DNA of 64,000 bases from Escherichia coli DSM 30083 = JCM 1649 = ATCC 11775 (GCF_003697165.2 NZ_CP033092.2:2976001-3040000), one strand, 5' to 3'; shown: positions 38,594 through 48,116, numbered from the stretch's first letter. Notes: a model not told the origin generated them from the sequence alone. Translations and numbers: made by a program.

Positions 38594-41326
38594 GTGAATT
38601 TAACCCTGACCCGAAGACTCTGGATGGGCTTTGCCCTGATGGCGCTGTTAACCCTGACCAGTACCCTGGTGGGATGGTACAACCTGCGCTTTATCAGCCA
38701 GGTGGAAAAAGACAACACTCAGGCATTGATTCCTACCATGAATATGGCGCGCCAGTTGAGCGAAGCCAGCGCCTGGGAACTTTTCGCCGCGCAGAACCTG
38801 ACCAGTGCCGATAACGAAAAGATGTGGCAGGCGCAGGGGCGAATGCTCACCGCACAAAGCCTGAAGATTAATGCGTTGCTGCAAGCGTTACGGGAACAAG
38901 GTTTTGACACCACCGCTATTGAACAACAGGAGCAGGAGATCTCCCGTTCGTTACGTCAGCAAGGGGAACTGGTGGGGCAGCGTTTGCAACTGCGCCAGCA
39001 ACAACAGCAACTCAGTCAGCAGATAGTCGCCGCCGCCGATGAGATCGCACGCCTGGCGCAAGGTCAGGCGAATAATGCGGCAACCTCCGCCGGAGCGACC
39101 CAGGCCGGGATTTACGATTTGATCGAACAACATCAGCGTCAGGCCGCAGAAAGTGCACTCGATCGGCTGATTGATATCGATCTTGAGTATGTTAACCAGA
39201 TGAATGAACTGCGCCTTAGCGCCCTGCGGGTGCAGCAAATGGTGATGAATCTGGGGCTGGAACAGATCCAGAAAAATGCGCCAACGCTGGAAAAGCAGCT
39301 CAATAATGCGGTGAAAATTCTGCAACGTCGGCAAATACGCATTGAAGATCCGGGTGTTCGTACTCAGGTAGCAACAACGTTAACTACCGTTAGCCAATAT
39401 AGCGATTTGCTGGCGCTGTATCAGCAGGACAGTGAAATCAGCAATCACCTGCAAACTCTCGCCCAAAATAACATCGCCCAGTTCGCGCAGTTTAGTAGCG
39501 AAGTCAGTCAGCTGGTCGACACCATTGAGCTGCGTAATCAGCACGGGCTGGCACATCTGGAAAAAGCCAGTGCACGCGGGCAATACAGCCTGTTATTGCT
39601 GGGATTAGTTTCTCTTTGCGCACTGATTCTGATCCTCTGGCGCGTGGTTTATCGCTCAGTCACGCGCCCTCTTGCAGAACAAACGCAGGCGCTGCAACGC
39701 TTGCTGGATGGTGATATCGACTCCCCTTTCCCGGAAACCGCTGGCGTACGGGAACTGGATACCATCGGGCGGCTGATGGATGCGTTTCGCAGCAGTGTTC
39801 ATGCACTGAATCGCCACCGCGAACAGCTGGCGGCGCAGGTCAAAGCGCGTACAGCTGAATTGCAGGAACTGGTGATAGAACACCGACAGGCACGGGCGGA
39901 AGCAGAAAAAGCCAGCCAGGCAAAATCGGCGTTTCTGGCGGCGATGAGCCATGAGATCCGCACACCGCTGTACGGTATTCTCGGCACCGCACAGCTGCTG
40001 GCAGATAACCCCGCACTTAACGCCCAGCGCGATGATTTGCGGGCGATTACCGACTCTGGTGAATCGTTGCTGACCATCCTCAACGATATTCTCGATTATT
40101 CGGCTATCGAAGCAGGCGGCAAGAATGTTTCGGTCAGCGATGAACCCTTTGAACCGCGCCCGCTGCTGGAAAGTACCCTGCAATTAATGAGCGGAAGGGT
40201 GAAAGGTCGCCCGATTCGCCTGGCAACAGAAATTGCCGACGATGTACCGACTGCGTTAATGGGCGATCCGCGGCGTATTCGTCAGGTCATCACCAACCTG
40301 TTGAGCAACGCCCTGCGTTTCACCGACGAAGGGCACATTATCCTGCGTAGTCGCACTGATGGCGAACAATGGCTGGTCGAAGTGGAAGACAGCGGTTGCG
40401 GTATTGATCCCGCGAAACTGGCAGAAATCTTCCAGCCATTTGTTCAGGTAAGCAGCAAACGCGGCGGAACCGGGCTGGGGCTGACTATCAGTAGCCGTCT
40501 GGCCCAGGCGATGGGCGGCGAACTGAGCGCCACCAGCACGCCGGAGGTTGGAAGCTGTTTTTGTTTACGCTTGCCGTTACGTATTGCCACTGCACCCGTG
40601 CCCAAAACAGTCAATCAGGCGGTACGTCTGGACGATTTGCGTTTGCTGTTAATTGAAGATAACCCGCTCACCCAGCGAATTACTGTCGAAATGCTGAACA
40701 CCAGTGGTGCGCAGGTCGTTGCAGTAGGAAATGCCGCGCAGGCAATAGAGGCATTGCAAAATAGCGAACCGTTTGCTGCCGCACTGGTGGATTTTGATCT
40801 GCCGGATATCGACGGCATTACCCTTGCCCGGCAACTGGCACAGCAATATCCGTCACTGGTTTTGATTGGCTTTAGCGCCCATGTCATTGACGAAACACTG
40901 CGACAGCGTACCAGCTCGCTATTTCGCGGGATTATCCCTAAACCGGTGCCGCGTGAAGTGCTCGGTCAATTACTGGCGCACTATCTCCAACTGCAAGTCA
41001 ATAACGATCAACCACTGGATGTATCGCAACTCAATGAAGATGCTCATTTAATGGGGGCGGAGAAGATCCACGAATGGCTGATATTATTTAAACAACATGC
41101 CCTGCCGCTTCTCGATGAAATCGACATTGCCCGCGCCAGTCAGGATAACGAGAAAATAAAGCGTGCCGCACATCAGCTAAAAAGCAGTTGCTCGAGTCTG
41201 GGAATGCGTAGCGCCAGCCAGCAATGCGCACAACTGGAGCAGCAGCCATTATCTGCCCCCCTTCCACACGAAGAAATTACACGCAGTGTTGCCGCTCTGG
41301 AAGCATGGTTAATAAGAAAGACCTGA
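38594..41326 (+). CDS. torS: Hybrid sensor histidine kinase TorS
   Basis: A 910-residue inner-membrane tripartite sensor kinase for TMAO. Two membrane helices (about 8-28 and 330-350) flank a helical periplasmic sensor that docks TorT. Then come HAMP, HisKA with AAMSHEIRTPLYG (phospho-histidine, known as H443), HATPase (NLLSNALRF, GTGLGL), a receiver with ALVDFDLPD (known D723), and an HPt domain with AAHQLKSSCSSLG (known H850). The start is GTG. The C-terminus ends EAWLIRKT, four residues shorter than the K-12 protein, as if one base was lost near 41310. The HPt core looks whole. Confidence 0.95.
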   Translation: MNLTLTRRLWMGFALMALLTLTSTLVGWYNLRFISQVEKDNTQALIPTMNMARQLSEASAWELFAAQNLTSADNEKMWQAQGRMLTAQSLKINALLQALREQGFDTTAIEQQEQEISRSLRQQGELVGQRLQLRQQQQQLSQQIVAAADEIARLAQGQANNAATSAGATQAGIYDLIEQHQRQAAESALDRLIDIDLEYVNQMNELRLSALRVQQMVMNLGLEQIQKNAPTLEKQLNNAVKILQRRQIRIEDPGVRTQVATTLTTVSQYSDLLALYQQDSEISNHLQTLAQNNIAQFAQFSSEVSQLVDTIELRNQHGLAHLEKASARGQYSLLLLGLVSLCALILILWRVVYRSVTRPLAEQTQALQRLLDGDIDSPFPETAGVRELDTIGRLMDAFRSSVHALNRHREQLAAQVKARTAELQELVIEHRQARAEAEKASQAKSAFLAAMSHEIRTPLYGILGTAQLLADNPALNAQRDDLRAITDSGESLLTILNDILDYSAIEAGGKNVSVSDEPFEPRPLLESTLQLMSGRVKGRPIRLATEIADDVPTALMGDPRRIRQVITNLLSNALRFTDEGHIILRSRTDGEQWLVEVEDSGCGIDPAKLAEIFQPFVQVSSKRGGTGLGLTISSRLAQAMGGELSATSTPEVGSCFCLRLPLRIATAPVPKTVNQAVRLDDLRLLLIEDNPLTQRITVEMLNTSGAQVVAVGNAAQAIEALQNSEPFAAALVDFDLPDIDGITLARQLAQQYPSLVLIGFSAHVIDETLRQRTSSLFRGIIPKPVPREVLGQLLAHYLQLQVNNDQPLDVSQLNEDAHLMGAEKIHEWLILFKQHALPLLDEIDIARASQDNEKIKRAAHQLKSSCSSLGMRSASQQCAQLEQQPLSAPLPHEEITRSVAALEAWLIRKT

Positions 41327-41408
41327 ACGCGATTTGAATCAATATCAGCCAGTTAAGAACAACTAGAATAGTGGCATTTGGTATGCAACTTAACGGACTG
41401 GCAAAATC

Positions 41409-42482
41409 ATGGCAGAGAAAAAAAGAACCCGCTGGCAGCGGCGGCCAGGCACGACGGGCGGCAAATTACCGTGGAATGACTGGCGCAATGCCACGACCTG
41501 GCGTAAAGCGACGCAATTATTACTGTTGGCAATTAATATTTATATTGCCATCACGTTCTGGTATTGGGTGCGCTATTACGAAACGGCAGGTAGTACGACA
41601 TTTGTCACCAGACCGGGAGGTATCGAAGGCTGGCTACCGATTGCCGGTCTGATGAATCTGAAATATAGCCTTGCAACAGGTCAGTTACCGTCCGTCCACG
41701 CCGCCGCGATGCTGTTATTGGTCGCTTTTATCGTCATCAGTCTATTACTCAAAAAGGCCTTTTGTTCATGGTTATGCCCGGTTGGTACGCTTTCGGAATT
41801 AATCGGCGATCTCGGTAACAAACTGTTTGGTCGGCAATTTGTCCTTCCCCGCTGGCTGGATATTCCTCTGCGCGGCGTGAAATATTTGCTGTTGAGTTTT
41901 TTTCTCTATATCGCGTTATTGATGCCCGCTCAGGCGATTCACTATTTTATGTTGTCGCCCTACAGCGTGGTGATGGACGTTAAAATGCTCGATTTCTTTC
42001 GTCATATGGGGACCGCGACATTAATCAGCATGATCGTTTTGCTGATTGCCAGCCTGTTTATTCGCCATGCCTGGTGTCGTTATCTTTGCCCATATGGCGC
42101 GCTGATGAGCGTGGTTTCGCTATTATCGCCGTTTAAGATTCGTCGCAATGCCGAAAGTTGTATCGATTGTGGCAAATGCGCAAAAAGTTGCCCATCACGG
42201 ATCCCGGTCGATAAATTAACTCAGGTACGAACAGTGGAATGTACCGGCTGTATGACTTGCGTAGAGTCATGTCCGGTAGCCTCAACATTGACCTTTTCAC
42301 TGCAAAAACCTGCGGCAAATAAAAAAGCCTTTGCGTTGTCTGGCTGGTTAATGACGCTACTGGTTATGGGGATTATGTTTGCGGCAACTGGTTACGCAAT
42401 GTATGCGGGAGTATGGCAAAGCCCGGTGCCGGAGGAATTGTACCAACGCTTAATTCCGCAATCGCCAATGATTGGTCACTAA
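41409..42482 (+). CDS. yccM: Putative membrane ferredoxin-type electron transfer protein YccM
   Basis: A 357-residue NapH/NosR-like inner-membrane protein. About five hydrophobic segments are interspersed with two CxxxCP-like membrane motifs (CSWLCPVG, CRYLCPYG). A C-terminal cytoplasmic pair of 4Fe-4S motifs follows: CIDCGKCAKSCPS and CTGCMTCVESCPV. It probably moves electrons across or along the membrane, but no partner is established. It follows torS with an 82-base gap and may be transcribed with it. A hairpin follows its stop. Confidence 0.93.
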   Translation: MAEKKRTRWQRRPGTTGGKLPWNDWRNATTWRKATQLLLLAINIYIAITFWYWVRYYETAGSTTFVTRPGGIEGWLPIAGLMNLKYSLATGQLPSVHAAAMLLLVAFIVISLLLKKAFCSWLCPVGTLSELIGDLGNKLFGRQFVLPRWLDIPLRGVKYLLLSFFLYIALLMPAQAIHYFMLSPYSVVMDVKMLDFFRHMGTATLISMIVLLIASLFIRHAWCRYLCPYGALMSVVSLLSPFKIRRNAESCIDCGKCAKSCPSRIPVDKLTQVRTVECTGCMTCVESCPVASTLTFSLQKPAANKKAFALSGWLMTLLVMGIMFAATGYAMYAGVWQSPVPEELYQRLIPQSPMIGH

Positions 42483-42496
42483 ATTAGCAACAAGCG

Positions 42497-42524
42497 GAAC
42501 ATCACCTCGCACGGGGTGATGTTC
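42497..42524. terminator. Hairpin between convergent yccM and gnsA
   Basis: A perfect ten-base stem, GAACATCACC / GGTGATGTTC, with an eight-base loop, lies between the two stop codons. T tracts are poor on both sides, so efficiency is uncertain; the position fits a shared terminator. Confidence 0.6.
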
Positions 42525-42530
42525 ACAAAA

Positions 42531-42704
42531 TCACATTATTTTGATTTTGACATCATAACTTTCAAGCCCGGTCATTTTTTCTCGTGCGGTGAAGCGAATT
42601 TCAGAGACTTCTTTCCCTGTATTCTTGTTCAGCTCGGCGATTTTTTGCGCGATAAAGTCGGCGATTTCCGTTTCGGCTTGTTTTTTTAACTCTTCAATAT
42701 TCAC
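42531..42704 (-). CDS. gnsA: GnsA family regulator of phosphatidylethanolamine synthesis
   Basis: A 57-residue acidic helical protein beginning VNIEELKKQAETEI with a GTG start at 42704. GnsA overexpression raises unsaturated fatty acid content and suppresses secG and fabA defects in K-12. AGAAGAGGTTAACA gives the AGAGG ribosome site before the GTG. Its start lies inside the ymcE 3' end (11-base overlap). It is the distal gene behind cspG, ymcF and ymcE. Confidence 0.92.
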   Translation of the reverse strand: MNIEELKKQAETEIADFIAQKIAELNKNTGKEVSEIRFTAREKMTGLESYDVKIKIM

Positions 42705-42924
42705 TGTTAACCTCTTCTGGTCTTAAAAGACAGCAACACGCCAGTAAGGTGTTGGTTCCCGGTACCCTGGTCAGGTAAGAAATGTTATAAGCCATCTCCC
42801 CGAAAGATTCAATAATCAACAGGTTATCGCTTACTATACATACAGCATTGAAGAAAAATAAGGCAGATATAAAAAAGGCTCCACGAGGGAGCCTGATATT
42901 ATTTTGTGAAATCCAGCGGCGCAT
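42694..42924 (-). CDS. ymcE: Small membrane protein YmcE (Sfa)
   Basis: A 76-residue ORF with one hydrophobic segment (about residues 16-34) and a second weaker one. In K-12 the gene is known as sfa, a cold-sensitive fabA suppressor when overexpressed. It overlaps ymcF by 26 bases upstream and gnsA by 11 bases downstream. A strong rho-independent terminator lies inside its codons 11-18, so transcripts from cspG should stop there. It may be translated only on read-through, or may not be a real gene. Confidence 0.6.
   Translation of the reverse strand: MRRWISQNNIRLPRGAFFISALFFFNAVCIVSDNLLIIESFGEMAYNISYLTRVPGTNTLLACCCLLRPEEVNSEY
42871..42894 (-). terminator. Terminator of cspG-ymcF, inside ymcE
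   Basis: The seven-base stem AGGCTCC / GGAGCCT, with a five-base loop, is followed on the minus strand by a run of T (TTTTTTATAT). It lies four bases after the ymcF stop, the expected place for the end of a cspG-ymcF mRNA. Confidence 0.85.
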
Positions 42925-43087
42925 GGTCAGTGCGTATTTGCAGCGCGACGTTATCAAAGGTGATCATCGTCGATTTACAAAAAATGCACTTTGCTCCTAA
43001 AGGATTTCGCTCCGTCACATCGAATGCCGATGTGCGGTACTGTGAACCATGGCAACATGGACAGCGGAAATGGAGATGTTGAGTAAT
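42899..43087 (-). CDS. ymcF: Cold-shock-associated zinc-ribbon-like protein YmcF (AUU start)
   Basis: A 62-residue ORF directly downstream of cspG, 10 bases after its stop. The known K-12 YmcF starts at a non-AUG codon; here ATT at 43085-43087 gives exactly 62 residues beginning ITQHLHF, behind AAGG. Two CxxC pairs, CPCC and CIFC, suggest a zinc ribbon. It was found by proteomics as a cold-shock protein in K-12; its function is not known. No ATG in frame gives a comparable protein. Confidence 0.8.
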   Translation of the reverse strand: MTQHLHFRCPCCHGSQYRTSAFDVTERNPLGAKCIFCKSTMITFDNVALQIRTDHAPLDFTK

Positions 43088-43097
43088 AACGGCAACC

Positions 43098-43310
43098 TTA
43101 GAGCGTAACAACGTTCGCTGCCGCGGGACCACGTTGCCCCTGCTCAATAGAAAATTCAACTTTCTGATTTTCGTTCAGCGTGCGGAATTCATTGCTCTGG
43201 ATGGCAGTGAAATGGACGAAAACGTCTTTGCTGCCATCATCAGGAGTGATAAAGCCAAAACCTTTATCTGCGTTAAACCATTTTACTAAACCAGTCATTT
43301 TATTAGACAT
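43098..43310 (-). CDS. cspG: Cold shock protein CspG
   Basis: A 70-residue CspA-family OB-fold protein. The RNA-binding motifs KGFGFI (RNP1) and VFVHF (RNP2) are intact. It binds RNA and single-stranded DNA in the cytoplasm and is induced on cold shock. AAGGAAG precedes the ATG. A long leader (about 155 bases) with the conserved GCCGAAAGGC upstream box precedes it. ymcF follows in the same transcript. Confidence 0.97.
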   Translation of the reverse strand: MSNKMTGLVKWFNADKGFGFITPDDGSKDVFVHFTAIQSNEFRTLNENQKVEFSIEQGQRGPAAANVVTL

Positions 43311-43470
43311 ATTTTACTTCCTTCATTTTGGGCCTTTCGGCAAACAGGGCTTTAATACAGAAACTACTTAGTGTTCAGGAGAGAGACTCAAAAGAAGGGG
43401 ATAATGCCTGATAATGAGAACTGCTTTAGTAAACTACTTTGTATGCTGTCTGTCTTTCAAACCGACGCAG
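43311..43470 (-). promoter_or_regulatory. cspG cold-shock leader
   Basis: A long 5' leader as in cspA. The upstream box GCCGAAAGGC lies at 43332-43341 on the minus strand, near the ribosome site. A cold-box-like stretch (TTTGAAAGACAGACAG) lies at about 43441-43460 at the presumed 5' end. Limits are inferred from cspA-type leaders. Confidence 0.6.
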
Positions 43471-43595
43471 CTATTAACGCATGATAATTGAGATTAAGCA
43501 AATTTTATTTTAGCCGTCCGGCGGTCTTAAATATCGCTGGCTTTATTTTATTAACCCCGTATAGTGCAGCGCAGTATTTTCAGTAAGGAATTTGT

Positions 43596-43808
43596 TTGTC
43601 CCGTAAAATGACAGGAATTGTCAAAACCTTTGATCGCAAAAGCGGCAAAGGATTCATTATCCCCTCCGACGGTCGTAAAGAAGTCCAGGTCCATATTTCC
43701 GCATTCACTCCCCGCGACGCAGAAGTGCTTATACCAGGATTACGCGTGGAATTTTGCCGCGTAAATGGCCTGCGTGGACCAACAGCGGCAAATGTTTATT
43801 TGTCTTGA
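43596..43808 (+). CDS. cspH: CspA-family protein CspH
   Basis: A 70-residue cold-shock-domain protein with a TTG start at 43596 behind AAGGA. The RNA-binding motifs are degenerate: KGFII instead of KGFGFI, and VQVHI instead of VFVHF, which removes several aromatic contacts. So nucleic acid binding is probably weaker or different. In K-12 it is not strongly cold-induced. It is divergent from cspG, and its last 13 bases overlap the end of appA on the other strand. Confidence 0.94.
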
Positions 43809-45106
43809 TGGAGAGCGCACGCTGGTATGCGTGCTTCATTCACGATTTGCGTAAAACCGGCCAACGAACACATGCCCCGCGCATTTCGCTCTTCACATCC
43901 TGCCAGGGTCAGTTTCACCTCTCCGGGCGGCGTATTTAATGACAGCGGCGTTTTATCACGCATCTGCTGTAAAGTCTGGAAGACCAGCGAAACCTGAATC
44001 CACTGGCTGTTATCGCTGAGCCGACGCCAGCGTTCAAACACTAGTTCACCACCTGGCGGCGTGTTATCCGGCTGACCTGGAAGCGTCCAGTTGAGCTCCA
44101 GTGCGCCGCCGAGATTTGCCAGATTAGTATCGTGTCCGGCGATAAACAGCACTGAAGTGGGTAATGTCACACCATACACCTGTTTTTGCGGTGGATGGGG
44201 CGCCAACGCTGTCATGATCAAATCCAATAACGGGGTGGCGCGACTGCGGGCAACCTCTGGTGTGCGTTGCAGCAAATAAAACTGCGCGTTATGTAGACTT
44301 AGCAAGGTGTTCCACTGGTGTGAATCGGTGATCCTTCCCCACCCCGGCTCCGGCATTCCCTGTGCTTGTTGCAGGAGAAATATCTCCGTCAGCATTGATG
44401 CGAGGCTTACCGCACCGGTTAATGAGACATTGTCGGCGCTCACCTTGAGTTCCGATGGTAATGCCTGCGTTAATGAACAGCTTTCGTCCTGTTTCTTACG
44501 GTTAAGGCACAAGTTTGATTGCGGGAAATTAAGCACCCGTTCCAGTTCGCGAAACGCCGTTTGCCGATGCCCGGTAAAGTCAGCAATTGACCCTCCTGCC
44601 CTGCTGAGGATCGCGTCAGTCACATTCGCGTTATCCAGTTGGCAAACGCCAGTTTTTAGAGGATTAAATAACGGATCGGGACTGGACGTATCTGCCTGGG
44701 TATGTACGGTTATTGCACAGTCAGGTGCCAGCCCGGCGGCGAAGGCTTCGCCTGTTTTACGGGTACGTTCGTCGACATCAGCAATAACCGCGACCTGACC
44801 TGGCTGCGGGCAGCCCTCTTTTGCCAGCAATCCGTCGGCCACCAGACGCTGGCGTTGGTAATGTCCGAGATAAGCGATTAGCTCACCACCGCGCGGTGTC
44901 AGCCAACCCAGTTTTACCGGCCAGGTTGGCCATGCGTCAGGGGTGACATCCTGCATCAGTTGCGTGGCCTTGGTTGGTGCACGCACACCGTGACGACTGA
45001 CAATCACCACACTTTCCAGCTTCAGCTCCGGCTCACTCTGAGCGAATGCAAATTTCGGTGTTAACGGAATCAGAAGAGATAAGAATGGGATCAAGATCGC
45101 TTTCAT
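43796..45106 (-). CDS. appA: Periplasmic phytase / acid phosphatase AppA
   Basis: A 436-residue histidine acid phosphatase, the periplasmic 6-phytase. Signal peptide residues 1-22 (ending AFA). The catalytic RHGVRAPT follows near residue 38, and the proton donor is in [12 protein letters not shown]. Conserved cysteines are present. The C-terminus reads [14 protein letters not shown], a few residues longer than the K-12 end PACSL, because the reading frame continues into the 3' end of cspH (13-base overlap). The ATG at 45106 gives the known mature form; ten upstream in-frame codons were rejected. It is the last gene of appCBXA. Confidence 0.95.
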
Positions 45107-45135
45107 CGATATGTTTCCGCTTTTCATATCCGACA

Positions 45136-45172
45136 TTATTGATTGCCTGATGCGACGCTAATGCGCCTCATC
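45136..45172. repeat. Single REP element between appX and appA
   Basis: GCCTGATGCGACGC followed by GCGCCTCATCAGGC forms one REP palindrome, in the gap between appX and appA. It could separate mRNA levels of the oxidase genes and the phytase. Confidence 0.8.
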
Positions 45173-45185
45173 AGGCTTACCTTCG

Positions 45186-45278
45186 TTAACTTTTCAGACG
45201 CGGGTCCAGCCATACCAACACAAGGGTGGAGAGCGAACACATCAACAAAATGCCGACGAACCAAAGTAAATACCACAT
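45186..45278 (-). CDS. appX: Cytochrome bd-II small subunit AppX
   Basis: A 30-residue single-helix membrane protein beginning MWYLLWFVGILL and ending LDPRLKS. It is the CydX-like small subunit that stabilises the bd-type oxidase. It starts 12 bases after appB, with AGGAGC as ribosome site. It was too short for standard ORF listing and was found by reading the minus strand. Confidence 0.92.
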   Translation of the reverse strand: MWYLLWFVGILLMCSLSTLVLVWLDPRLKS

Positions 45279-45290
45279 TGTTCCTGCTCC

Positions 45291-46427
45291 TTAGTACAGC
45301 TCGTTTTCGTTACGGCGGAGAGTTTCTGTCGTCATGCGCCCCCACATTTTGTAGTAGCTCCAGAGAGTGTAGAGCAACACAATGGGCAAAAATATCAGCA
45401 CGATTACCAACATAATGCTCAGCGTCAGCTGACTGGAAGTGCTGTCCCACAACGTCAGGCTGGAGATCGGACTCACGCTTGACGGCATGACAAAGGGGAA
45501 CAGCGTGATGCCTGCCGTGAAAATCACGCCAAATTGCATCAATGACGCCATCAAAAATCCCCAACCCGGGCGACCACGATAAATCGCCATCACCGTCAGC
45601 AATGGGCAGAAGAACCCCAGCAGCGGGAAGATCCACAAAACGGGCGATTCGACGAAATTATTCATCCAGGCACCAGGTAGCACTGCCACCAGTTTCATTA
45701 ACGGATTGGAAGGACCGTTAGCATCCTGGGCGAGCAGTACAAAGCCATCAATACCAACCCACAGCCAGTAACCCGCCAGCAAAAAGCACAGCATCACCAG
45801 TAGTGCGGCGCGTTTGGTCGCCAGCTGTGAACGCAGATGAATCACACCAACAGTTTTCAGTTGTAACCAGACGCCACCTTGCAAAATCACCATCCCAAGA
45901 CTGAGCAATCCACACAATAAAGGGAATGGCGTCAGCAGTTGCCAGAAGCTGCCGAGATATTCCACGCGTAATTGCGGTGTGAAAGCAAACGGCACGCCGA
46001 GTAGCAAGTTGCCGAATGCAATACCGAAGACTACCGGCGGCACCAGACTGCCGATGACCAGTCCGGCATCCCACATTTTACGCCAGCGTGCATCGGCGAT
46101 TTTTCCGCGATAATCAAAGGCCAGCGGGCGGAAGAACAGCGAGCACAGCACCAGAATCATCGCCACATAAAAGCCGGAAAACGCCGCTGCATACACTCTG
46201 GGCCAGGCGGCAAATAATGCCCCACCTGCGAGGATCAACCAGACCTGATTGCCTTCCCAGTGCGCGCCAACGCTGTTTATCACTATCCGACGTTCATCAT
46301 CATTACGCGCCACCAGCGGCAGCAGACAGCCGATCCCCATGTCAAATCCGTCGGAGATCATAAAGACCACCAGGATCACGCCAATCAGCAGCCACCAGAT
46401 GAAGCGCAATGTTTCATAATCAAACAT
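45291..46427 (-). CDS. appB: Cytochrome bd-II ubiquinol oxidase subunit 2
   Basis: A 378-residue inner-membrane protein of the CydB family with about eight or nine membrane helices. It pairs with AppC in the non-electrogenic to weakly electrogenic bd-II oxidase, which reduces oxygen to water under microaerobic or starved conditions. The N-terminus ([30 protein letters not shown]) is diagnostic. It starts 11 bases after appC behind AAAGGAGAA, and appX follows. Confidence 0.96.
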
Positions 46428-46438
46428 GATTTTCTCCT

Positions 46439-47983
46439 TTACCCCTGTTGCTGCGTCGGTTGTTCACTCTGCATCGCGCTCGGCCCCAGACGGGCATATT
46501 TCTGCATCAGGTAGACTTCGGCGATTAAGAACAGGGTGTAAAGCCCTACGATCATGATCAGTGAGAAAGCCAGTTGTCCTGTGGTTAAGGCGGAGTGCGC
46601 GGAGTATGTCGGTAAGATGTCTTGTATCGCCCACGGCTGACGACCAAACTCGGTCATAAACCATCCGGCTTCAATCGCAATCCACGGCAGCGGCAAACTC
46701 CAGAGCGCCATTTTCAGCACCCAGCGATGCTGGTCGATTTTGCCACGCAGCGTCTGAACAAGCGCAATCAGCATCACCAGTAGCAGCAGGGAACCACAGC
46801 CCACCATGATGCGGAAACTCCAGAATACCGGCGCAACCTGAGGTATCGCGCCACGCATCGCCGCCTGGTACTGTGCGGCTGTGACATGATTCATATCCGG
46901 TGCATAGCGGGAGAGCAACATGCCGTAACCCAGGTCGCCTTCCAGCTCCCGGAATGCCTGCAACACATGCGGCTCACGATTGCCTTGCGATATTTCCTGC
47001 ATTAACAGCCACGCCATACGTCCGCGTTGCAAGCGTGGGTAGGTTTCAGCCATCAAATTCTTCAGACCCGGCACGGGTTTATCTAATGAGTGAGTGGCGA
47101 GGATCCCTAGCAGCGCGGGAATTTTGATGGCAAAGGCGTTACGCTCTTGATCCTGTTCCGGCCAGGCAACCACATGGAACGGTGCAGGTGCAGGTTCTGT
47201 TTGCCACTCCCCTTCCATCGCCGCCAGTTTTACCGGTTGTACTTGCGCGACTTCATACGCAGAACTGTCTCCGAGTTGCAGCGTACTGATAATCGCCAGA
47301 GTACCGAAGACGGAACCGATGGCAAACGAGCGTAATGCGACATCGCGCTCCCGTCCGCGCAGTAAATACCAGGCGCTGATCGCCATAATAAACATAGCCC
47401 CGGTCACGTATCCCGCCATTACGGTGTGCACAAATTTCACCTGGCTGACCGGGTTAAAGACCAGCTCGCTGAAACTGGTCATCTCCATACGCAGGGTGTC
47501 GATATCAAAATGCGCACCGGTCGGGTATTGCATCCAACCGTTGGCATTCAATATCCACAACGCAGAGAGATTTGAACCGAACGCCACCAGCCACGTCACC
47601 AGCAGGTGCTGGTATTTATTCAGCCGCTGCCAGCCGAAGAAGAACAGCCCGACAAAGGTGGATTCGAGGAAGAAGGCCATTAATGCTTCCATCGCCAGCG
47701 GTGCGCCAAAAATATCGCCCACATAGTTGGAATAGAATGACCAGTTAGTACCAAACTGAAACTCCATGGTCAGGCCGGTAGCCACGCCAAGAGCAAAGTT
47801 GATACCGAAGAGCTTACCCCAGAAGCGCGTCATATCGCGGTAGATTGTTTTGCCGGTGACCACGTAAATGGTTTCCATGATAGCCAGCAAAAAAATCAGC
47901 CCCAAGGTAAGGGGTACAAATAAAAAGTGATACAGCGCGGTCAGAGCAAACTGCCAGCGCGATAAATCAATGACATCCCACAT
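46439..47983 (-). CDS. appC: Cytochrome bd-II ubiquinol oxidase subunit 1
   Basis: A 514-residue CydA-family inner-membrane protein with about nine helices. It holds hemes b558, b595 and d; the conserved GRQPW motif ([15 protein letters not shown]) is present and the shorter Q loop (after QLGDSSAYE) marks a bd oxidase. The ATG at 47983 (MWDVIDLS) gives the known length and follows AGGAGTGCGC. It is the first gene of appCBXA, regulated in K-12 by AppY and ArcA, and lies 133 bases downstream of hyaF. Confidence 0.97.
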
Positions 47984-48116
47984 GCGCACTCCTGTAGGCG
48001 AAGAGAGAAAAATAACCCGTTAATGGTAGATCTCCCTCTTTATCCTGAAACTCTACGACCAGAGGTATTCGCCGATTGCGATATTCATAAGCCTGAAAGC
48101 GATACTTACCGTCTTT

